A stretch of 64,000 nucleotides of DNA from positions 248,001 to 312,000 of the forward strand of contig NZ_RQFK01000009.1 in assembly GCF_004770765.1 (NCBI RefSeq). Reading direction: 5' to 3'. Of the stretch, positions 27,578-38,451 are shown piece after piece; position 1 is the first letter of the stretch; each line of letters starts with the position of its first letter. Both the position numbers and the translations under genes were made by a program. The DNA comes from Leptospira noumeaensis (GTDB lineage Bacteria; Spirochaetota; Leptospiria; Leptospirales; Leptospiraceae). The notes beneath the pieces are model-generated. The model worked only from the letters and a program-made list of their open reading frames with translations. It was not told the DNA's origin and did no database searches.

Positions 27578-28351
27578 ATGCCACTCACGCAAGAACAGAT
27601 TATGGAACTCTCCAAATTGCAGAAAATGCTAAGGAATTTGGAGAAAATCGAAAGAAACGCCAAAAACGATCTACAAAAAGAACGAGTTGCTTTCGACATA
27701 GAACGTTACAGGAGGCGTATGCAAGAAGTATCCCCTGAAGGAATTCCGGATAACTTAGAGCAGACGATGCGGAATGCAAAAACGAGAGAAGAAAATCCGG
27801 AAAACCTCAAACACAAAATCATCTCTCAATATCCGGTGATGAAAGTATCTCCCAATTCGAATGATAGCGAAATCAATCAAATTGGAACTCTTGTGAATAT
27901 TATGGATTTGGAATACATTCCTATCCTAGGTGACGGCCATATTAAATTTGATTATTCCCATGCCACAGAAAGAGATTCGGTTCTTAAGTATATGGAGAAC
28001 TTACGCCGGAATATGAAAATCCTTGTGGAAACAGTGGAGGAATATGCCGCTGCCGACAAACAAGAGTTTCGTGAGCAGCTCTCTCGGATGAAAAACAAAC
28101 AGTCGCGAATTTTCATCGCTGAGTCCTTTGAAACCTTGGGTAAATTCAGAGATTTCCTCACGGCGGTAAATAAGGACATCAAAGAGGGAAATAACGTCAT
28201 TATGAATATGGAAGAACCGCTCAAATTCAATCCGAGGTTTGAAAAGGCCACGGTTTTGGAAGGTCGTTCGATCATGGAAGGACTTCGCGAATTCCAAGAA
28301 TTTGCAGAAGAGGCATGTGATTTGATTCGACTCCCGTCCTTTCGAGGGTAA
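27578..28351 (+). CDS. Hypothetical coiled-coil protein (257 aa)
   Basis: A charged, mostly alpha-helical protein of 257 residues. The first 70 residues are rich in Lys, Glu and Arg with coiled-coil spacing, followed by a conserved-looking core: IPILGDGHIKFDYSHATERD, then FREQLSRMKNKQSRIFIAES and a helical tail. It has no signal or membrane segment. I do not recognise a family. The ATG at 27578 follows directly on the preceding stop codon, and a bactofilin gene lies 67 bases downstream, so a link to cell-shape proteins is a reasonable guess. Confidence 0.7.
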   Translation: MPLTQEQIMELSKLQKMLRNLEKIERNAKNDLQKERVAFDIERYRRRMQEVSPEGIPDNLEQTMRNAKTREENPENLKHKIISQYPVMKVSPNSNDSEINQIGTLVNIMDLEYIPILGDGHIKFDYSHATERDSVLKYMENLRRNMKILVETVEEYAAADKQEFREQLSRMKNKQSRIFIAESFETLGKFRDFLTAVNKDIKEGNNVIMNMEEPLKFNPRFEKATVLEGRSIMEGLREFQEFAEEACDLIRLPSFRG

Positions 28352-28418
28352 AAAAACCTTTTCATTCCCGGGGGGAAACGCACACTGTGAAAAATCACAA
28401 TAACGGACTCGTAACAGC

Positions 28419-28859
28419 ATGGCATTAGTCAAAAATCAGACCGAAGTTACCAATTCAACGATTGGTGAGAATTCTTACTTCAATGGTAAATTCTTTATCA
28501 ATGGATCTTTAAAAATTGACGGTAAATTCGAGGGAAAATCCCTCCAAGCCGAACACCTTTACATCGGTGTTACAGGAAAGGTCAAAACCAATATCACTGC
28601 TGCCAGTGTCATCGTAGAAGGGATTGTTGCCGGAAACGTCACAGCAAGAAACCGAGTGATGCTCCTTCCTACTTCCAAAATTCTCGGAGACATCAAAACT
28701 CCAGAGCTCATCATCCAAAATGGGGTGATCTTGGAAGGTCGTTGTATGATCTCCAACGACCTCAAACACAGCGCCAAAGACTTAATTGAATTGGAATACT
28801 CAAAAGATTCTTTAAGTGTTGAGAAGATTTTTGGGAAACAACCAAACGCAAAAGAATAA
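28419..28859 (+). CDS. Bactofilin
   Basis: A 146-residue polymer-forming cytoskeletal protein. The core has bactofilin beta-helix repeats: YFNGKFFINGSLKIDGKFEG, VTGKVKTNITAASVIVEGIV, AGNVTARNRVMLLPTSKI and LGDIKTPELIIQNGVILEG. Short N- and C-terminal tails flank the core. Leptospira species have several bactofilins; one of them (LbbD in L. biflexa) affects cell helicity, but I cannot tell which paralogue this is. The gene begins at ATG 28419, and pdxA starts immediately after its stop codon, implying coupling. Confidence 0.92.
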   Translation: MALVKNQTEVTNSTIGENSYFNGKFFINGSLKIDGKFEGKSLQAEHLYIGVTGKVKTNITAASVIVEGIVAGNVTARNRVMLLPTSKILGDIKTPELIIQNGVILEGRCMISNDLKHSAKDLIELEYSKDSLSVEKIFGKQPNAKE

Positions 28860-29804
28860 TTGAAAACCATTCTGATTTCGGAAGGCGATCCAACAAGTAT
28901 CAACTACGAACTTGTGGTTTCAGCCTTCCCTCATTTGTTAGCCTTAGGGAAACACTACCGCATCTATCTAGTCCGCGGCCCCCACAACCAAAACATTCCT
29001 TCTCTTCCCAATTTGACAAAACCCAGTGCCGAACCTGGATTCTATTCACTCACTTGGACAGATTCTAAAAAAACTCGTTCCTTTGTCCTGGGAAAACCTT
29101 CCAAAACTTCCGGCCAGATGGCCTATGATTCGCTTCTCGCCGCCATGGACTTACAAAAGGAACTTGGGGCGGATCTTATCACTTTGCCTCTCTCTAAGGA
29201 GTGGGTGCAGAAAGCGGGGATCAAAGGATTTCGGGGTCATACGGAAACTCTCGCCGAGTATTACAAACGACCTACCTTTATGATGATGTCAGGGGAAAAA
29301 TTAAACGTCATTCCCTTAACCACCCATGTTCCTTTGAAGGATGTGGTAAAAGAATTAAAAAAGTTTTCTTGGAAGGAACTGAGTAAGGCACTTACTCGTT
29401 CTCCCTTTTTAAAAAATCCCAAAATTGCCTATTTGGGTCTGAACCCTCATGCCGGGGAAGGGGGAAAGATTGGGGAAGAGGAATCCACCATTTTAGCCCG
29501 CGGTGTTCAGGTTCTGAGCAAAGCAAAGTTTTCTGTCGAAGGACCACTTTCTGCAGATTCTGCTTTTTTACCAGGAGCCAAAACGTACGATTTGTATTTA
29601 GCGGGTTACCATGACCAAGGCCTAATCCCATTTAAATTGCTTGAAGGGAAGAAGGGAGTCAATATAACCTTAGGTCTGGATTTTACCCGGATCTCCCCCG
29701 ACCATGGAACAGCCTTTGACATCGCGGGAAAAGGGATAGCAGATCCAACGGGACTCATTTCCTGTTTAGAACGACTCACGGAGAATATAAAAACAAATTC
29801 ATGA
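28860..29804 (+). CDS. pdxA: 4-hydroxythreonine-4-phosphate dehydrogenase
   Basis: A 314-residue enzyme starting at TTG 28860, the base after the bactofilin stop. It has the PdxA pattern: GHTETLAEYYKRPTFMMMSG near 131, NPHAGEGGKIGEEE, and metal-binding histidines in GYHDQGLIPFKLLEG and SPDHGTAFDIAGKGIADPTG. It oxidises 4-phosphohydroxy-threonine on the way to pyridoxal phosphate. The N-terminus is slightly divergent (EGDPTSINYELV instead of the usual GDPAGIGPE), an oddity to note. It overlaps the next gene by four bases. Confidence 0.93.
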   Translation: MKTILISEGDPTSINYELVVSAFPHLLALGKHYRIYLVRGPHNQNIPSLPNLTKPSAEPGFYSLTWTDSKKTRSFVLGKPSKTSGQMAYDSLLAAMDLQKELGADLITLPLSKEWVQKAGIKGFRGHTETLAEYYKRPTFMMMSGEKLNVIPLTTHVPLKDVVKELKKFSWKELSKALTRSPFLKNPKIAYLGLNPHAGEGGKIGEEESTILARGVQVLSKAKFSVEGPLSADSAFLPGAKTYDLYLAGYHDQGLIPFKLLEGKKGVNITLGLDFTRISPDHGTAFDIAGKGIADPTGLISCLERLTENIKTNS

Positions 29805-30226
29805 CACTATTGGAAGTTGTTGCTGTTCCGGTTCTTTTCATTTGGTTTGTGGGCCTTCTTCTCACTTTATTCCGAAGAGATTTAGAATCCCATTGGAAGT
29901 TTTTTTTCTTTCTCGTGTTTTGTTTTTATTTGGTTCAATTTTTTCCCGAATTTTGGGAAGGTGTGGCTCGTTGGAAGGAAAATCCTAAAGCAGAGGTTCT
30001 CCTTTGGATTTCTGCTATGGGAAATTCTATCTATGTATTTTTATTCTTTTTATGGCCTCTCGTTCTCATTCGAATTTATTATTCCGCATCCAATAACTTA
30101 AGTAAAACCTTGATCCCAGCACTTGCTTATGGGACGGTTCTGTATTGGGCATTATTTTTTCTTTGGACCATGTATTCCAAAGAGTTCAACGGTTGGCTTC
30201 ATCAAATTTTCACAATAAGTAAATAA
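29801..30226 (+). CDS. Small membrane protein (141 aa)
   Basis: The protein is dominated by hydrophobic segments: about residues 5-24, 33-50, 70-92 and 106-126, separated by short charged loops, so it is an inner-membrane protein with four probable helices. I do not recognise a family. The start ATG at 29801 lies within the pdxA stop codon (ATGA), so it is translationally coupled to the PLP-synthesis gene. The next gene, a PLP-dependent aminotransferase, starts 13 bases downstream. Confidence 0.75.
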   Translation: MTLLEVVAVPVLFIWFVGLLLTLFRRDLESHWKFFFFLVFCFYLVQFFPEFWEGVARWKENPKAEVLLWISAMGNSIYVFLFFLWPLVLIRIYYSASNNLSKTLIPALAYGTVLYWALFFLWTMYSKEFNGWLHQIFTISK

Positions 30227-30238
30227 AAAGGGCATACA

Positions 30239-31360
30239 ATGGCAGTTCCATTTATAGATATCAAACGATTTGAACCAGGTTTTTTGGACACCTGGAATGA
30301 AAAAGTAAAGTCCATGTCCGTAAACGCACAGTTTATCGGTGGAAACGAAGTGACAGACTTGGAAGCAGGTCTTGCAACTTGGGCTGAGACAAAGTATGCC
30401 ATTGGTTGTGCCAATGGAACCGATGCTTTGCAACTCGCGCTTCGTGCAGTGGGCGTGGGTCGTGGTGATAAAGTTTTGTTACCGGATTCAACATTTTGGG
30501 CAACCTTTGAAGCTGTTGTGAATGTGGGTGGTGATCCTTATACTGTGGATACCAATCCTACTGACTTACAAATGGATTTCCAAGTATTTAAGGAGGCAGT
30601 CGAAAAAGTAAAACCAAAGGCTGCTCTTGTGGTTCATTTGTATGGATGGGGAACAGCAAATATTGAAGACCTTCGAAAGTTCTGCAAAGAAAAAAACGTA
30701 GCTCTCATTGAAGATGGGGCACAATGTTTCGGAGTCAAATACAATGGAAAGTCTTTATACAAAGATGCTCTGATCTCCACAACTTCCTTTTATCCTGCAA
30801 AGGTGTTAGGTGCCGCTGGTGATGGTGGTGCTGTATTTACCAATGACGAAGAATTATCGATTGTCACACGCCGCCTTGTCAACCACGGCAGAACATCTCA
30901 TTATGAACATGGACTTGTGGGTTGGAACTCTAGACTTGATTCCTTGCAAGCTGCTTTTCTTAATTTATCTTTGAAACACTTACAAGCAAGAATTGATTCA
31001 CGTAAAAAAGCACAAGATGTCTATTACAAAGAACTTCCAGGTCTTGGAATTGGTGTCATAAAACCTCCTAAAGGTTATGACGAAAATGGTTACTGTAACG
31101 TGACTTTGGTGGATCCAGAAGTTCGTCCAAAAATTGAAGCAGTTCTGAAAGACAAAGGAATTGGATTTGGAAATATCTATCCAGGGGCTATGTCTGACCA
31201 ACCAGGTGCAAAACCATACCTCGTCGAAAGATTTGGAAAGGATGGAAATGCAGCTAGAATCTCTAAATCCGTTCTTAATTTCCCTCTGTTTGCTTATATG
31301 ACAGATTCGGAGCTTGATGAAGTGTTTAGCGCAATTAAAGCATATAACGCTAACAAATAA
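30239..31360 (+). CDS. DegT/DnrJ/EryC1/StrS-type sugar aminotransferase
   Basis: A 373-residue PLP-dependent enzyme. It has [40 protein letters not shown], the pyrophosphate-loop [14 protein letters not shown] and the PLP-lysine motif [15 protein letters not shown] (Lys near residue 188). Enzymes of this family transfer an amino group to a keto-sugar nucleotide, often for surface polysaccharides. The substrate is unknown. It shares a transcript with pdxA, which supplies its cofactor, and overlaps the next gene by one base. Confidence 0.92.
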   Translation: MAVPFIDIKRFEPGFLDTWNEKVKSMSVNAQFIGGNEVTDLEAGLATWAETKYAIGCANGTDALQLALRAVGVGRGDKVLLPDSTFWATFEAVVNVGGDPYTVDTNPTDLQMDFQVFKEAVEKVKPKAALVVHLYGWGTANIEDLRKFCKEKNVALIEDGAQCFGVKYNGKSLYKDALISTTSFYPAKVLGAAGDGGAVFTNDEELSIVTRRLVNHGRTSHYEHGLVGWNSRLDSLQAAFLNLSLKHLQARIDSRKKAQDVYYKELPGLGIGVIKPPKGYDENGYCNVTLVDPEVRPKIEAVLKDKGIGFGNIYPGAMSDQPGAKPYLVERFGKDGNAARISKSVLNFPLFAYMTDSELDEVFSAIKAYNANK

Positions 31361-32130
31361 TGGAAAAGTTTAGAGTCGGAGTTTTCCTATTTTTTTTACT
31401 CATCCTTGCGGTGCTTACTTTTAGTTTATCTAAGAGTTGGCGCCTCTATGATGATGGGTATGAAGTTACAGTAGAAACTCCCGAGTCTAAAGAAAAAGAT
31501 AACACTCCCGAACCATCGGATACTTTGGATTTAGAAGATGGGAATGGAAAGATCTATTGGAAACAATACTTCATTTACCCACATGGACTCGTGACAGAAT
31601 CCGGTGGGTTTGGTCCTGATGGGATTTTATCTCACGCCAGAAATTTATATTCTATCAATTTAAAAGATGGAAAGGTGCAAAAACTTTTCCCCCATGATGT
31701 TTACATTTGGGATTTTTTTGTGGGAGACTTTGCCAAAAAAACAGTTTCGAACACAATTGATGATCCTAAAGAAGATGTCCTTTCCTTGGAGAAAAAAATC
31801 ATCATCCTGGCAGTCACAGAAGATAGCAATTTGGATGGGGTTTTAAATTATAAAGATCATAAATTAGTTTATCTTTTTGATCCAGAAACCAGTGGCTTAC
31901 AAACCGTCCTCCCTCTTGGATTCCATTTTCGAAAGTTAATCTATAATTCTATGAAAAATCACCTAACCTTAATTTTGGGAAAAAATCCTGATAAACAAAT
32001 CAACAAACGAAAAAAACTCCCCGAACCAGAAACAAAAATTCATATTTTTGATTATGATGCCACTTCAGCCAAAGGGGTTTTGAGCGGATCATTAGAAGCT
32101 CTAACCACGCCAACTAGTCCTAGTCATTAA
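31360..32130 (+). CDS. Membrane-anchored hypothetical protein (256 aa)
   Basis: Starts at ATG 31360, overlapping the preceding stop by one base. Residues about 7-25 form a single membrane anchor (VFLFFLLILAVLTFSLSK), followed by an acidic/Pro linker (ESKEKDNTPEPSDTLDLEDG) and a soluble domain with beta-propeller-like repeats (GKVQKLFPHDVYIWDFFVGD, HKLVYLFDPETSGLQTVLPL). I do not recognise the family. It is the last gene of the run and is followed by an inverted repeat shared with the convergent sucA gene. Confidence 0.72.
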   Translation: MEKFRVGVFLFFLLILAVLTFSLSKSWRLYDDGYEVTVETPESKEKDNTPEPSDTLDLEDGNGKIYWKQYFIYPHGLVTESGGFGPDGILSHARNLYSINLKDGKVQKLFPHDVYIWDFFVGDFAKKTVSNTIDDPKEDVLSLEKKIIILAVTEDSNLDGVLNYKDHKLVYLFDPETSGLQTVLPLGFHFRKLIYNSMKNHLTLILGKNPDKQINKRKKLPEPETKIHIFDYDATSAKGVLSGSLEALTTPTSPSH

Positions 32131-32137
32131 AATAAAA

Positions 32138-32163
32138 AAACCTTGAGATTTCTCCCAAGGTTT
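32138..32163. terminator. Bidirectional-looking hairpin between the hypothetical gene and sucA
   Basis: AAACCTTG (32138-32145) pairs perfectly with CAAGGTTT (32156-32163) around a 10-base loop. On the minus strand the stem is followed by a T-run (complement of AATAAAA), which gives a standard intrinsic terminator for sucA; on the plus strand only TTTCTC follows, so it is weaker there. Confidence 0.65.
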
Positions 32164-32210
32164 CTCATTCAAAACAATTGATCTATCGTTAGATTCGGAT
32201 GTTTTATCTT

Positions 32211-34979
32211 TTAAGACAAAGCATCCTTTACTAAATCTTCTTGTTCTTTTAAGTGTGTGACTACGTGACCACAAGCAGGACTTGGGAACTCGGAACGACC
32301 TGCGTAATGCAATCGTTTGTTTTCCGGCATCAAAGCTTCAATTCGATCCCGAACAAAGAACCAAGCCCCTTGGTTTTTCGGTTCTTCTTGTACCCATACA
32401 AATTTTTTCAATTTTCCATAACTTGTGATCATTTGTTTTATATGGTTTTCTGGGAATGGATAAAGTTGTTCGATACGAACCACTGCTACGTTTTCCAGTT
32501 TTTGCGCGTCGATGGCTTTTCGTAAGTCGTAGTAAACTTTTCCAGAACAGAAGAGTAACTTCTCCACTTTTTCCGGTTTTGCTACTGGATCAGGAAGGAT
32601 CTTTCTAAAAGCACCCGTTGTGATATCTTCCAAACTAGAGGCAGCATCTTTCAAACGAAGGAGTGACTTCGGTGTCATGATGATGAGTGGTTTTCTAAAA
32701 CTTTGTAAGATTTGCCGACGTAAGATATGGAAGTACTGCGCCGGTGTTGTTAGGTTTGCTACTTGGATATTGTCGAGAGCACAAAGTTGTAAGAACCTTT
32801 CAAGTCTTGCCGAAGAGTGTTCTGGACCTTGTCCTTCGTATCCATGAGGGAGTAAACAAACAAGACCAGACATTCTTTGCCATTTGATTTCCGAACTGGA
32901 AATGAACTGGTCAAAGATCACCTGTGCGTTGTTAGCAAAGTCTCCAAACTGCGCTTCCCAAATTACAAGGCTATTCGGATCTGCAAGAGAAAACCCATAC
33001 TCAAATCCGAGGCAGGAATATTCAGAAAGAGAGGAGTTAACAATTTCTATCTTTGCTTGTTTGTCGCTGATATGATTGAGAAGGGTGAGTTTTTTCCCAT
33101 TGGCAATATCGGAAAGAGTGGCATGCCTATGAGAGAAAGTTCCTCTTTGTGCATCTTGTCCTCCGAGTCGAATCGGAAATCCGTTTTCCAAAATGGAACC
33201 AAAGGAAAGTGATTCTGCAAATCCCCAATCAATTGGAAGTTCTCCAGCACCCATCTTTTTACGATCATCTAAAACCTTGATGTGTTTTGGATTTGCCGTA
33301 TATCCTTCGGGAAGGGTTGTGACTGCTTTCACAATCCCACCTAATTGTTGTTGGAGGAGTTGAGTGTGGACATCGGAATCTAGAGGTTCTTTGGTGTATC
33401 TAGACCAAACACCGCCAAGTGTGTCTACGGTAATGCGAGTGTCTTTTTCCTTTGCTTGTTGGAAAGAGTCTTCAAGTCCTTGCGCAATTCCATCTTTAAT
33501 GAATTGAATTTCTTCCTGAGTGATGTCGCCACGTTGTAATAATTTCTCTTCATAAATTTTGATGGTTTTGGGATGTTTTTTGATGATATCATACATCTGT
33601 GGTTGTGTGAAGGTTGGTTCGTCTGTTTCGTTATGTCCAAGCCTTCTGTAACAGATTAAATCGATGATCACATCTTTTTTAAACTTTTGACGGTATTCTA
33701 ACGCAAGTTTTGTGACTCGGTAGGTTGCTTCCGGGTCATCTCCGTTCACATGGAAAATCGGAACTTGGAAACCTTTGGCAAGGTCTGTTGCATACAAAGT
33801 AGATCTAGATTCGCTAGGAAGAGTGGTGAATCCAATTTGGTTATTGATCACAATATGGAAAGTTCCCCCAACCGTATAACCATCTAGGTTCATCATGTTG
33901 AGAGTTTCTGCCACCACACCTTGTCCAGCAAAGGCCGCATCTCCGTGGATGGCCACAGGCATAAATTTGGAGCGGTCTACATCTTTTGCCATTTCTTGGC
34001 GTGCACGCACCGATCCAAAGATCACAGGGTCTACAGCTTCTAAGTGAGAAGGGTTGAAGGCAAGAGAGAGTTTGACTTCTTTTCCGTAATGGGTCATGAC
34101 ATTGTTGGAATACCCAAGATGGTATTTAACATCCGCATAACCAAGTTGGCCAGGGTTTAGTTTTTCTTCGAACTCAGCAAAGATAAGGCCAGCCGGTTTA
34201 CGAATGATATTCACAAGAACATTCAAACGTCCCCTATGTGCCATACCAATCACAAGAGCATCCATTTTATGACCACCTGCTTCTTCCACAAGGGTATCAA
34301 GCATAGGGATCATGGTTTCCCCACCTTCGAGAGAAAAACGTTTTTTCCCTACGAATTTTTTAGCGAGGAAGTTTTCAAAACTATCAGCTTGGTAAAGTTT
34401 TTCAAATAAACGTAAGGCGGTTTTTTTGCTGATGGGTTCGCTGTTGGCGAGTGGTTCCATACGGTTTTGTAACCACTCTCTTTCCTCATCATTGACGAGG
34501 TAGTAGTGTTCACAACCGATGGATCCGCAGTAGGTTTTTTCAAACCAATCGATGACATCTTTTAGTTTTGCTTTCCCAAGATTGGCAATTCCAGAATCCA
34601 CTTCTGTTTCTAAGTCACTTTGTTTGAGTGCGCCAATTTTGAGGTCGATGAATTCGCGGTTTGGTTTGTTGATTCCGAGTGGGTCGAGGTTTGCCGCTAA
34701 GTGACCTTGTCTTCTGTAAGCATTGAGAAGGTTGATGATCCCGAAGTCGCTGAGAGAGGAACCTTTTCTGTGTTCGGTGGAAGCATAGTTGACATATCCA
34801 TTTCCGTTAAACCCATTTCCGTTGGATCCATTACTGGATACGGATGATCTTTCTAGTTCCCCAAAAAAGTCGATCCAGTCTTTGGTAAGACTTTGCGGAT
34901 CTTCTTTGAATTGTTTGTAATACTCTTCCAATAATACGACGTTATCGCCGTATAAACTCATCATCTGGTCGGTTGTCAT
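32211..34979 (-). CDS. sucA: 2-oxoglutarate dehydrogenase E1 component
   Basis: A 922-residue thiamine-diphosphate enzyme. The N-terminal [20 protein letters not shown] matches SucA; a Ser/Asn/Gly-rich linker follows (residues about 48-68). Then come the catalytic region ([33 protein letters not shown]), the ThDP motif around [20 protein letters not shown] and the C-terminal transketolase-like part ([34 protein letters not shown]). It decarboxylates 2-oxoglutarate and succinylates the lipoyl arm of SucB. It is the last gene of the unusual sucB-lpd-sucA order and is followed by a terminator hairpin. Confidence 0.97.
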   Translation of the reverse strand: MTTDQMMSLYGDNVVLLEEYYKQFKEDPQSLTKDWIDFFGELERSSVSSNGSNGNGFNGNGYVNYASTEHRKGSSLSDFGIINLLNAYRRQGHLAANLDPLGINKPNREFIDLKIGALKQSDLETEVDSGIANLGKAKLKDVIDWFEKTYCGSIGCEHYYLVNDEEREWLQNRMEPLANSEPISKKTALRLFEKLYQADSFENFLAKKFVGKKRFSLEGGETMIPMLDTLVEEAGGHKMDALVIGMAHRGRLNVLVNIIRKPAGLIFAEFEEKLNPGQLGYADVKYHLGYSNNVMTHYGKEVKLSLAFNPSHLEAVDPVIFGSVRARQEMAKDVDRSKFMPVAIHGDAAFAGQGVVAETLNMMNLDGYTVGGTFHIVINNQIGFTTLPSESRSTLYATDLAKGFQVPIFHVNGDDPEATYRVTKLALEYRQKFKKDVIIDLICYRRLGHNETDEPTFTQPQMYDIIKKHPKTIKIYEEKLLQRGDITQEEIQFIKDGIAQGLEDSFQQAKEKDTRITVDTLGGVWSRYTKEPLDSDVHTQLLQQQLGGIVKAVTTLPEGYTANPKHIKVLDDRKKMGAGELPIDWGFAESLSFGSILENGFPIRLGGQDAQRGTFSHRHATLSDIANGKKLTLLNHISDKQAKIEIVNSSLSEYSCLGFEYGFSLADPNSLVIWEAQFGDFANNAQVIFDQFISSSEIKWQRMSGLVCLLPHGYEGQGPEHSSARLERFLQLCALDNIQVANLTTPAQYFHILRRQILQSFRKPLIIMTPKSLLRLKDAASSLEDITTGAFRKILPDPVAKPEKVEKLLFCSGKVYYDLRKAIDAQKLENVAVVRIEQLYPFPENHIKQMITSYGKLKKFVWVQEEPKNQGAWFFVRDRIEALMPENKRLHYAGRSEFPSPACGHVVTHLKEQEDLVKDALS

Positions 34980-35013
34980 ATACTCTCCCTAAAACAACAA
35001 AACAACAGTTAAA

Positions 35014-36420
35014 TTACGAATGGATGGACCATTTCGCATCAGCATCCATCGCCGCTTCCCGAAGTACTTCGGAAAGAGTGGGGTGGGCATGTGTGGAACG
35101 AGCAATGTCTTCCGCACTGGCACCAAATTCAAAAGCAATCGCTGCTTCTGCGATCATATCGGAAGCTCTTGGTCCAACGATATAAACTCCAAGAAGTTTA
35201 TCCGTTTTTTTGTCGGCAATGACTTTGACTTGTCCATCGGTTTCATTCATGGCTTTGGCACGAGCGTTGGGTTTGAACATGTACTTACCCACTTTGTATT
35301 CGATGCCTTTGGCTTTTAGTTCTTCTTCGCCGAGGCCAACCCAAGCCACTTCCGGCCAAGTGTAAACGATCCAAGGAATGGCTTTGTAATTCACATGGCC
35401 ATACTTTCCACAAATGAGTTCGGCAACAGCAATCCCTTCATCTTCTGCTTTGTGAGCAAGCATAGGGCCGTCCACCACATCCCCAATGGCATAGATATTG
35501 GGAATGTTGGTTTGGAATTGATTGAGTTCTACTTTCACACGACCACGGTCTGTCATCTCGATTCCAATTTCTTTGGCACCAAGTCCATCTGTGTTCGGAC
35601 GGCGACCAATGGAAACAAGAACCTTGTCTCCTTCGAGAATGGTTTTTTTGCCGTCTTTGCCTTCGATTTCTACTTCTACTTTTTTGCCTTTGACCTTCGC
35701 ACCATGCACTTTGGTTTCAAAGAGAAAGTTGATCCCTTGCTGCGTGAGAAGTCTTTCCGCAAGGGAAGCCATCGCTTGGTCAGCCGTTCCGAAAAGACGC
35801 GGCATCAGTTCAACCACTGTGACTTTCGCACCAAGTCGTAACCAAACCGATCCGAGTTCGAGACCGATCACTCCGGCACCTACAATGATTAGGTGTTCGG
35901 GAACCGAATCCAAACCAATGGCGTGGTCAGAGGTAACGATATTTTTTCCATCCACAGGAAGGGGAGGGATTTCAATCGGAGTGGAACCAGTAGCAATGAT
36001 GATATTCGTTCCAGAGATGGATTCTTTTTTTCCATCTTCTGCGGTGATCGAAATTTCTGTTTTAGAAACAAAACTAGCATGACCCAAGTAACGAGTGATT
36101 TTGTTTTTTTTCATCAGGTAGTCTACACCCGATGTCACTTCACTCACTACTTTGTCTTTACGAGCCATCATTTTAGCGATGTCGATTTTGACATCTTTGA
36201 CGGAGATTCCGTGGTCGGCTAATTTATGTTTTGTTTTGTGGTATTCTTCAGAAGAATCGAGAAGGGCTTTGGAAGGGATACAACCTACGTTGAGACAAGT
36301 CCCACCGAGAGTTTTTCTTTTTTCAATGATGGCAACTTTTTTCCCGAGTTGGGCTGCGCGAACCGCAGCCACATACCCACCGGGACCCGCACCAATGACA
36401 ATGATATCGTATTGTTCCAT
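35014..36420 (-). CDS. lpdA: Dihydrolipoyl dehydrogenase (E3)
   Basis: A 468-residue flavoenzyme of the usual size. FAD binding is seen in [19 protein letters not shown], the redox disulfide in [21 protein letters not shown] binding in [20 protein letters not shown], and the C-terminal His-Glu pair in [20 protein letters not shown]. It re-oxidises the lipoyl groups of the 2-oxoglutarate dehydrogenase complex and possibly others. It sits six bases downstream of sucB and 34 upstream of sucA, all on the minus strand, so the three subunits are made together. Confidence 0.97.
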   Translation of the reverse strand: MEQYDIIVIGAGPGGYVAAVRAAQLGKKVAIIEKRKTLGGTCLNVGCIPSKALLDSSEEYHKTKHKLADHGISVKDVKIDIAKMMARKDKVVSEVTSGVDYLMKKNKITRYLGHASFVSKTEISITAEDGKKESISGTNIIIATGSTPIEIPPLPVDGKNIVTSDHAIGLDSVPEHLIIVGAGVIGLELGSVWLRLGAKVTVVELMPRLFGTADQAMASLAERLLTQQGINFLFETKVHGAKVKGKKVEVEIEGKDGKKTILEGDKVLVSIGRRPNTDGLGAKEIGIEMTDRGRVKVELNQFQTNIPNIYAIGDVVDGPMLAHKAEDEGIAVAELICGKYGHVNYKAIPWIVYTWPEVAWVGLGEEELKAKGIEYKVGKYMFKPNARAKAMNETDGQVKVIADKKTDKLLGVYIVGPRASDMIAEAAIAFEFGASAEDIARSTHAHPTLSEVLREAAMDADAKWSIHS

Positions 36421-36426
36421 AAAACC

Positions 36427-37659
36427 TTATACCTCAAAGAGGAGTCTTGTTGGATCCTCTACCATTTCTTTGATCTTCACAAGGAACTGAACCGCTTCTT
36501 TTCCATCCACAATTCTGTGGTCATAAGAAAGAGCGAGATACATCATCGGACGAATCACAATTTGGTCATTCACAACTACCGCGCGTTTGACGATGTTATG
36601 CATTCCGAGAATTCCCGATTGTGGAGGGTTGAGGATTGGTGTCGACATCATCGATCCATACACACCGCCATTGGAAATGGAGAAAGTTCCGCCTTCCATA
36701 TCTTCGAGAGAGATTTTTCCGTCTTTGACTTTACCGGCAAGTCTTGCGATCTCTTGTTCCACACCAGCAAAGCTGAGTAGGTCGGCGTTACGAACAATCG
36801 GAACCACAAGACCTTTTGGTCCACCCACAGCCACTCCGATATCATAGAAGTTTTTGTAGACGATGTCTGTTCCGCGAATTTCTGCATTGATCGCAGGATA
36901 AGCTTTGAGTGCGGCCACCACTGCTTTGGTAAAAAGAGACATGAATCCAAGACCCACACCGTGAGTTTCTTTGAACTTGTCTTTGTATTTATTTCGGAGT
37001 TCCATAATCGGAGACATATCCACTTCGTTGAACGTAGTGAGGATGGCTGCCGTATGTTGTGCGTTTACCAATCGGTTAGCGATCGTTTGACGAAGTTTCG
37101 TCATTGGAACCACAGTTTCTCTTGGGCCAGCATTTGCCGAAGCCACAACCGCTCTTGGAATTTCTGGACTTGATGACGCAGCCTTAGGAGCACCTGCAGA
37201 ACTGGCGCCACCTTTTTCCATAAAGAGGATCACATCTTCTTTTGTGATTTGTCCGTTGCGACCAGTTCCTGTAATTTTGGAAACATCTAACTTATTTTCT
37301 TCGATGAGTTTGCGAGCCGCAGGAGGAAGTTCTTCGTTCACTTTGCCTGTGTTAGGTTGGGCTGCGGGAGTTTCTGCTTTAGGAGCAGGGGCAGTGGAAC
37401 TTGCAGGAGCCGAAGCCACAGCACCTTCTTCAATGATTCCCATGATATCACGCACATGAACCACATCCCCCACCTTTTTGGTGATGGATTTCAAAACCCC
37501 AGAAGTGGGAGCAGGAATCTCTAATGAGACTTTGTCTGTTTCTAAAATAGCGAGCACTTCGTCTACTTTTACGGCATCGCCTTCTTTTTTGGTCCAAGCA
37601 CTGATGGTCGCTTCGGTTACGGATTCCCCCATCTCGGGGACTTTGATATCTATTGCCAT
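36427..37659 (-). CDS. sucB: Dihydrolipoamide succinyltransferase (E2)
   Basis: A 410-residue acyltransferase core. One N-terminal lipoyl domain ([14 protein letters not shown], lipoyl-Lys near 43) is followed by an Ala/Pro-rich linker, an E1/E3-binding domain ([20 protein letters not shown]) and a catalytic domain ending in [20 protein letters not shown] with the active-site histidine. It transfers succinyl groups to CoA. It is the first gene of the suc run, starting at ATG 37659 and diverging from the gamma-carbonic-anhydrase gene across about 157 bases, which must hold its promoter. Confidence 0.97.
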   Translation of the reverse strand: MAIDIKVPEMGESVTEATISAWTKKEGDAVKVDEVLAILETDKVSLEIPAPTSGVLKSITKKVGDVVHVRDIMGIIEEGAVASAPASSTAPAPKAETPAAQPNTGKVNEELPPAARKLIEENKLDVSKITGTGRNGQITKEDVILFMEKGGASSAGAPKAASSSPEIPRAVVASANAGPRETVVPMTKLRQTIANRLVNAQHTAAILTTFNEVDMSPIMELRNKYKDKFKETHGVGLGFMSLFTKAVVAALKAYPAINAEIRGTDIVYKNFYDIGVAVGGPKGLVVPIVRNADLLSFAGVEQEIARLAGKVKDGKISLEDMEGGTFSISNGGVYGSMMSTPILNPPQSGILGMHNIVKRAVVVNDQIVIRPMMYLALSYDHRIVDGKEAVQFLVKIKEMVEDPTRLLFEV

Positions 37660-37816
37660 GAAATGTTCCTTAGCAGGTTTTTAGAGAAAAATAGCGTTTT
37701 TGAGGAGTGAGATCCCATTTGAATCTAAGACTACGGTAACTTGCGTGAAGGTAAAAACGCAAGCGGAAAAACGAAAAGACCTTGAGTTTCAGTTAGTTCC
37801 CCGATGTTTAGCAAGT

Positions 37817-38350
37817 ATGATCCGATCTTTCCAAGGCCACACACCTTCCATCCACCCAACGGCCTGGGTGGCACCCTCCGCTGATGTACTTGGAAAAGTC
37901 ACAATTGGCGAAGAGTCCTCCATTTGGTTCCAATGTGTGCTTCGTGGTGACGTAAATACCATCACCATTGGCAAACATGTGAACATCCAAGACATGACAC
38001 TCGTACATGTAGCAAGAGATTTGTATCCCGTAACGATTGGGGATTATGTATCCATAGGCCACCATGCGACCATCCACGGTTGTGTTTTGCGGGATCATAG
38101 TTTTGTGGGGATGGGTGCGATGCTTATGGATGATGTGGAAATCGGGGAATGGTCTTTTGTGGGCGCCGGCTCCCTTGTCCCTCCAGGAAAAAAAATTCCC
38201 CCGGGAGTTCTCGTGATGGGAAGTCCCGCCAAAATCATCCGAGACATCACAGACAAAGACCGAGAGATCATCACTCGTACCGCAAATAACTACACCAAGT
38301 ATAAAGAAAACTATCGCAGTGAAGGAATTGGGGGCACATCCCTTTCCTAA
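37817..38350 (+). CDS. Gamma-class carbonic anhydrase-like hexapeptide protein
   Basis: A 177-residue left-handed beta-helix protein (YrdA/PaaY/gamma-CA family). It carries isoleucine-patch repeats ([40 protein letters not shown]) and the three zinc-ligand histidines expected of the family ([15 protein letters not shown]). The frame is open from 37700, but I chose ATG 37817 because homologues begin at about [12 protein letters not shown]. There is no clear ribosome site. Carbonic anhydrase activity is plausible, but many family members are inactive or bind other metals. The stop lies in a hairpin (CCCTTTCC/GGAAAGGG). Confidence 0.85.
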   Translation: MIRSFQGHTPSIHPTAWVAPSADVLGKVTIGEESSIWFQCVLRGDVNTITIGKHVNIQDMTLVHVARDLYPVTIGDYVSIGHHATIHGCVLRDHSFVGMGAMLMDDVEIGEWSFVGAGSLVPPGKKIPPGVLVMGSPAKIIRDITDKDREIITRTANNYTKYKENYRSEGIGGTSLS

Positions 38351-38451
38351 CGGAAAGGGACCGGGTCATCCGCTCCAATCTTTCGCACGCGAAAGGATTT
38401 CCGCTACTACCCCTTGTGCGGGGGAGTGTTGGAAGTTACATGGTGTTATGC
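38345..38451 (+). repeat. attC-like element 1 (candidate recombination site)
   Basis: A 107-base stretch from TCCTAAC (38345-38351) to GTTATGC (38445-38451), whose ends resemble the RYYYAAC/GTTRRRY boxes of integron attC sites. Between them are inverted repeats such as CTTTCG-CACG-CGAAAG. Its end GTTATGCG is the complement of the CGCATAAC that begins the next two elements. It lies directly after the gamma-carbonic anhydrase gene and before an AT-rich ORF. Inference only; fold energies were not computed. Confidence 0.3.

Noticed and set aside
35395..36222. Long open frames on the plus strand opposite lpdA (also 35522-36082)
   Set aside because: They are antisense to a clear dihydrolipoyl dehydrogenase; the apparent proteins show no domain and have odd composition.
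36226..36780. Long plus-strand frame opposite the lpdA/sucB junction
   Set aside because: It spans the boundary of two recognised genes on the other strand and has no plausible start or homology pattern.
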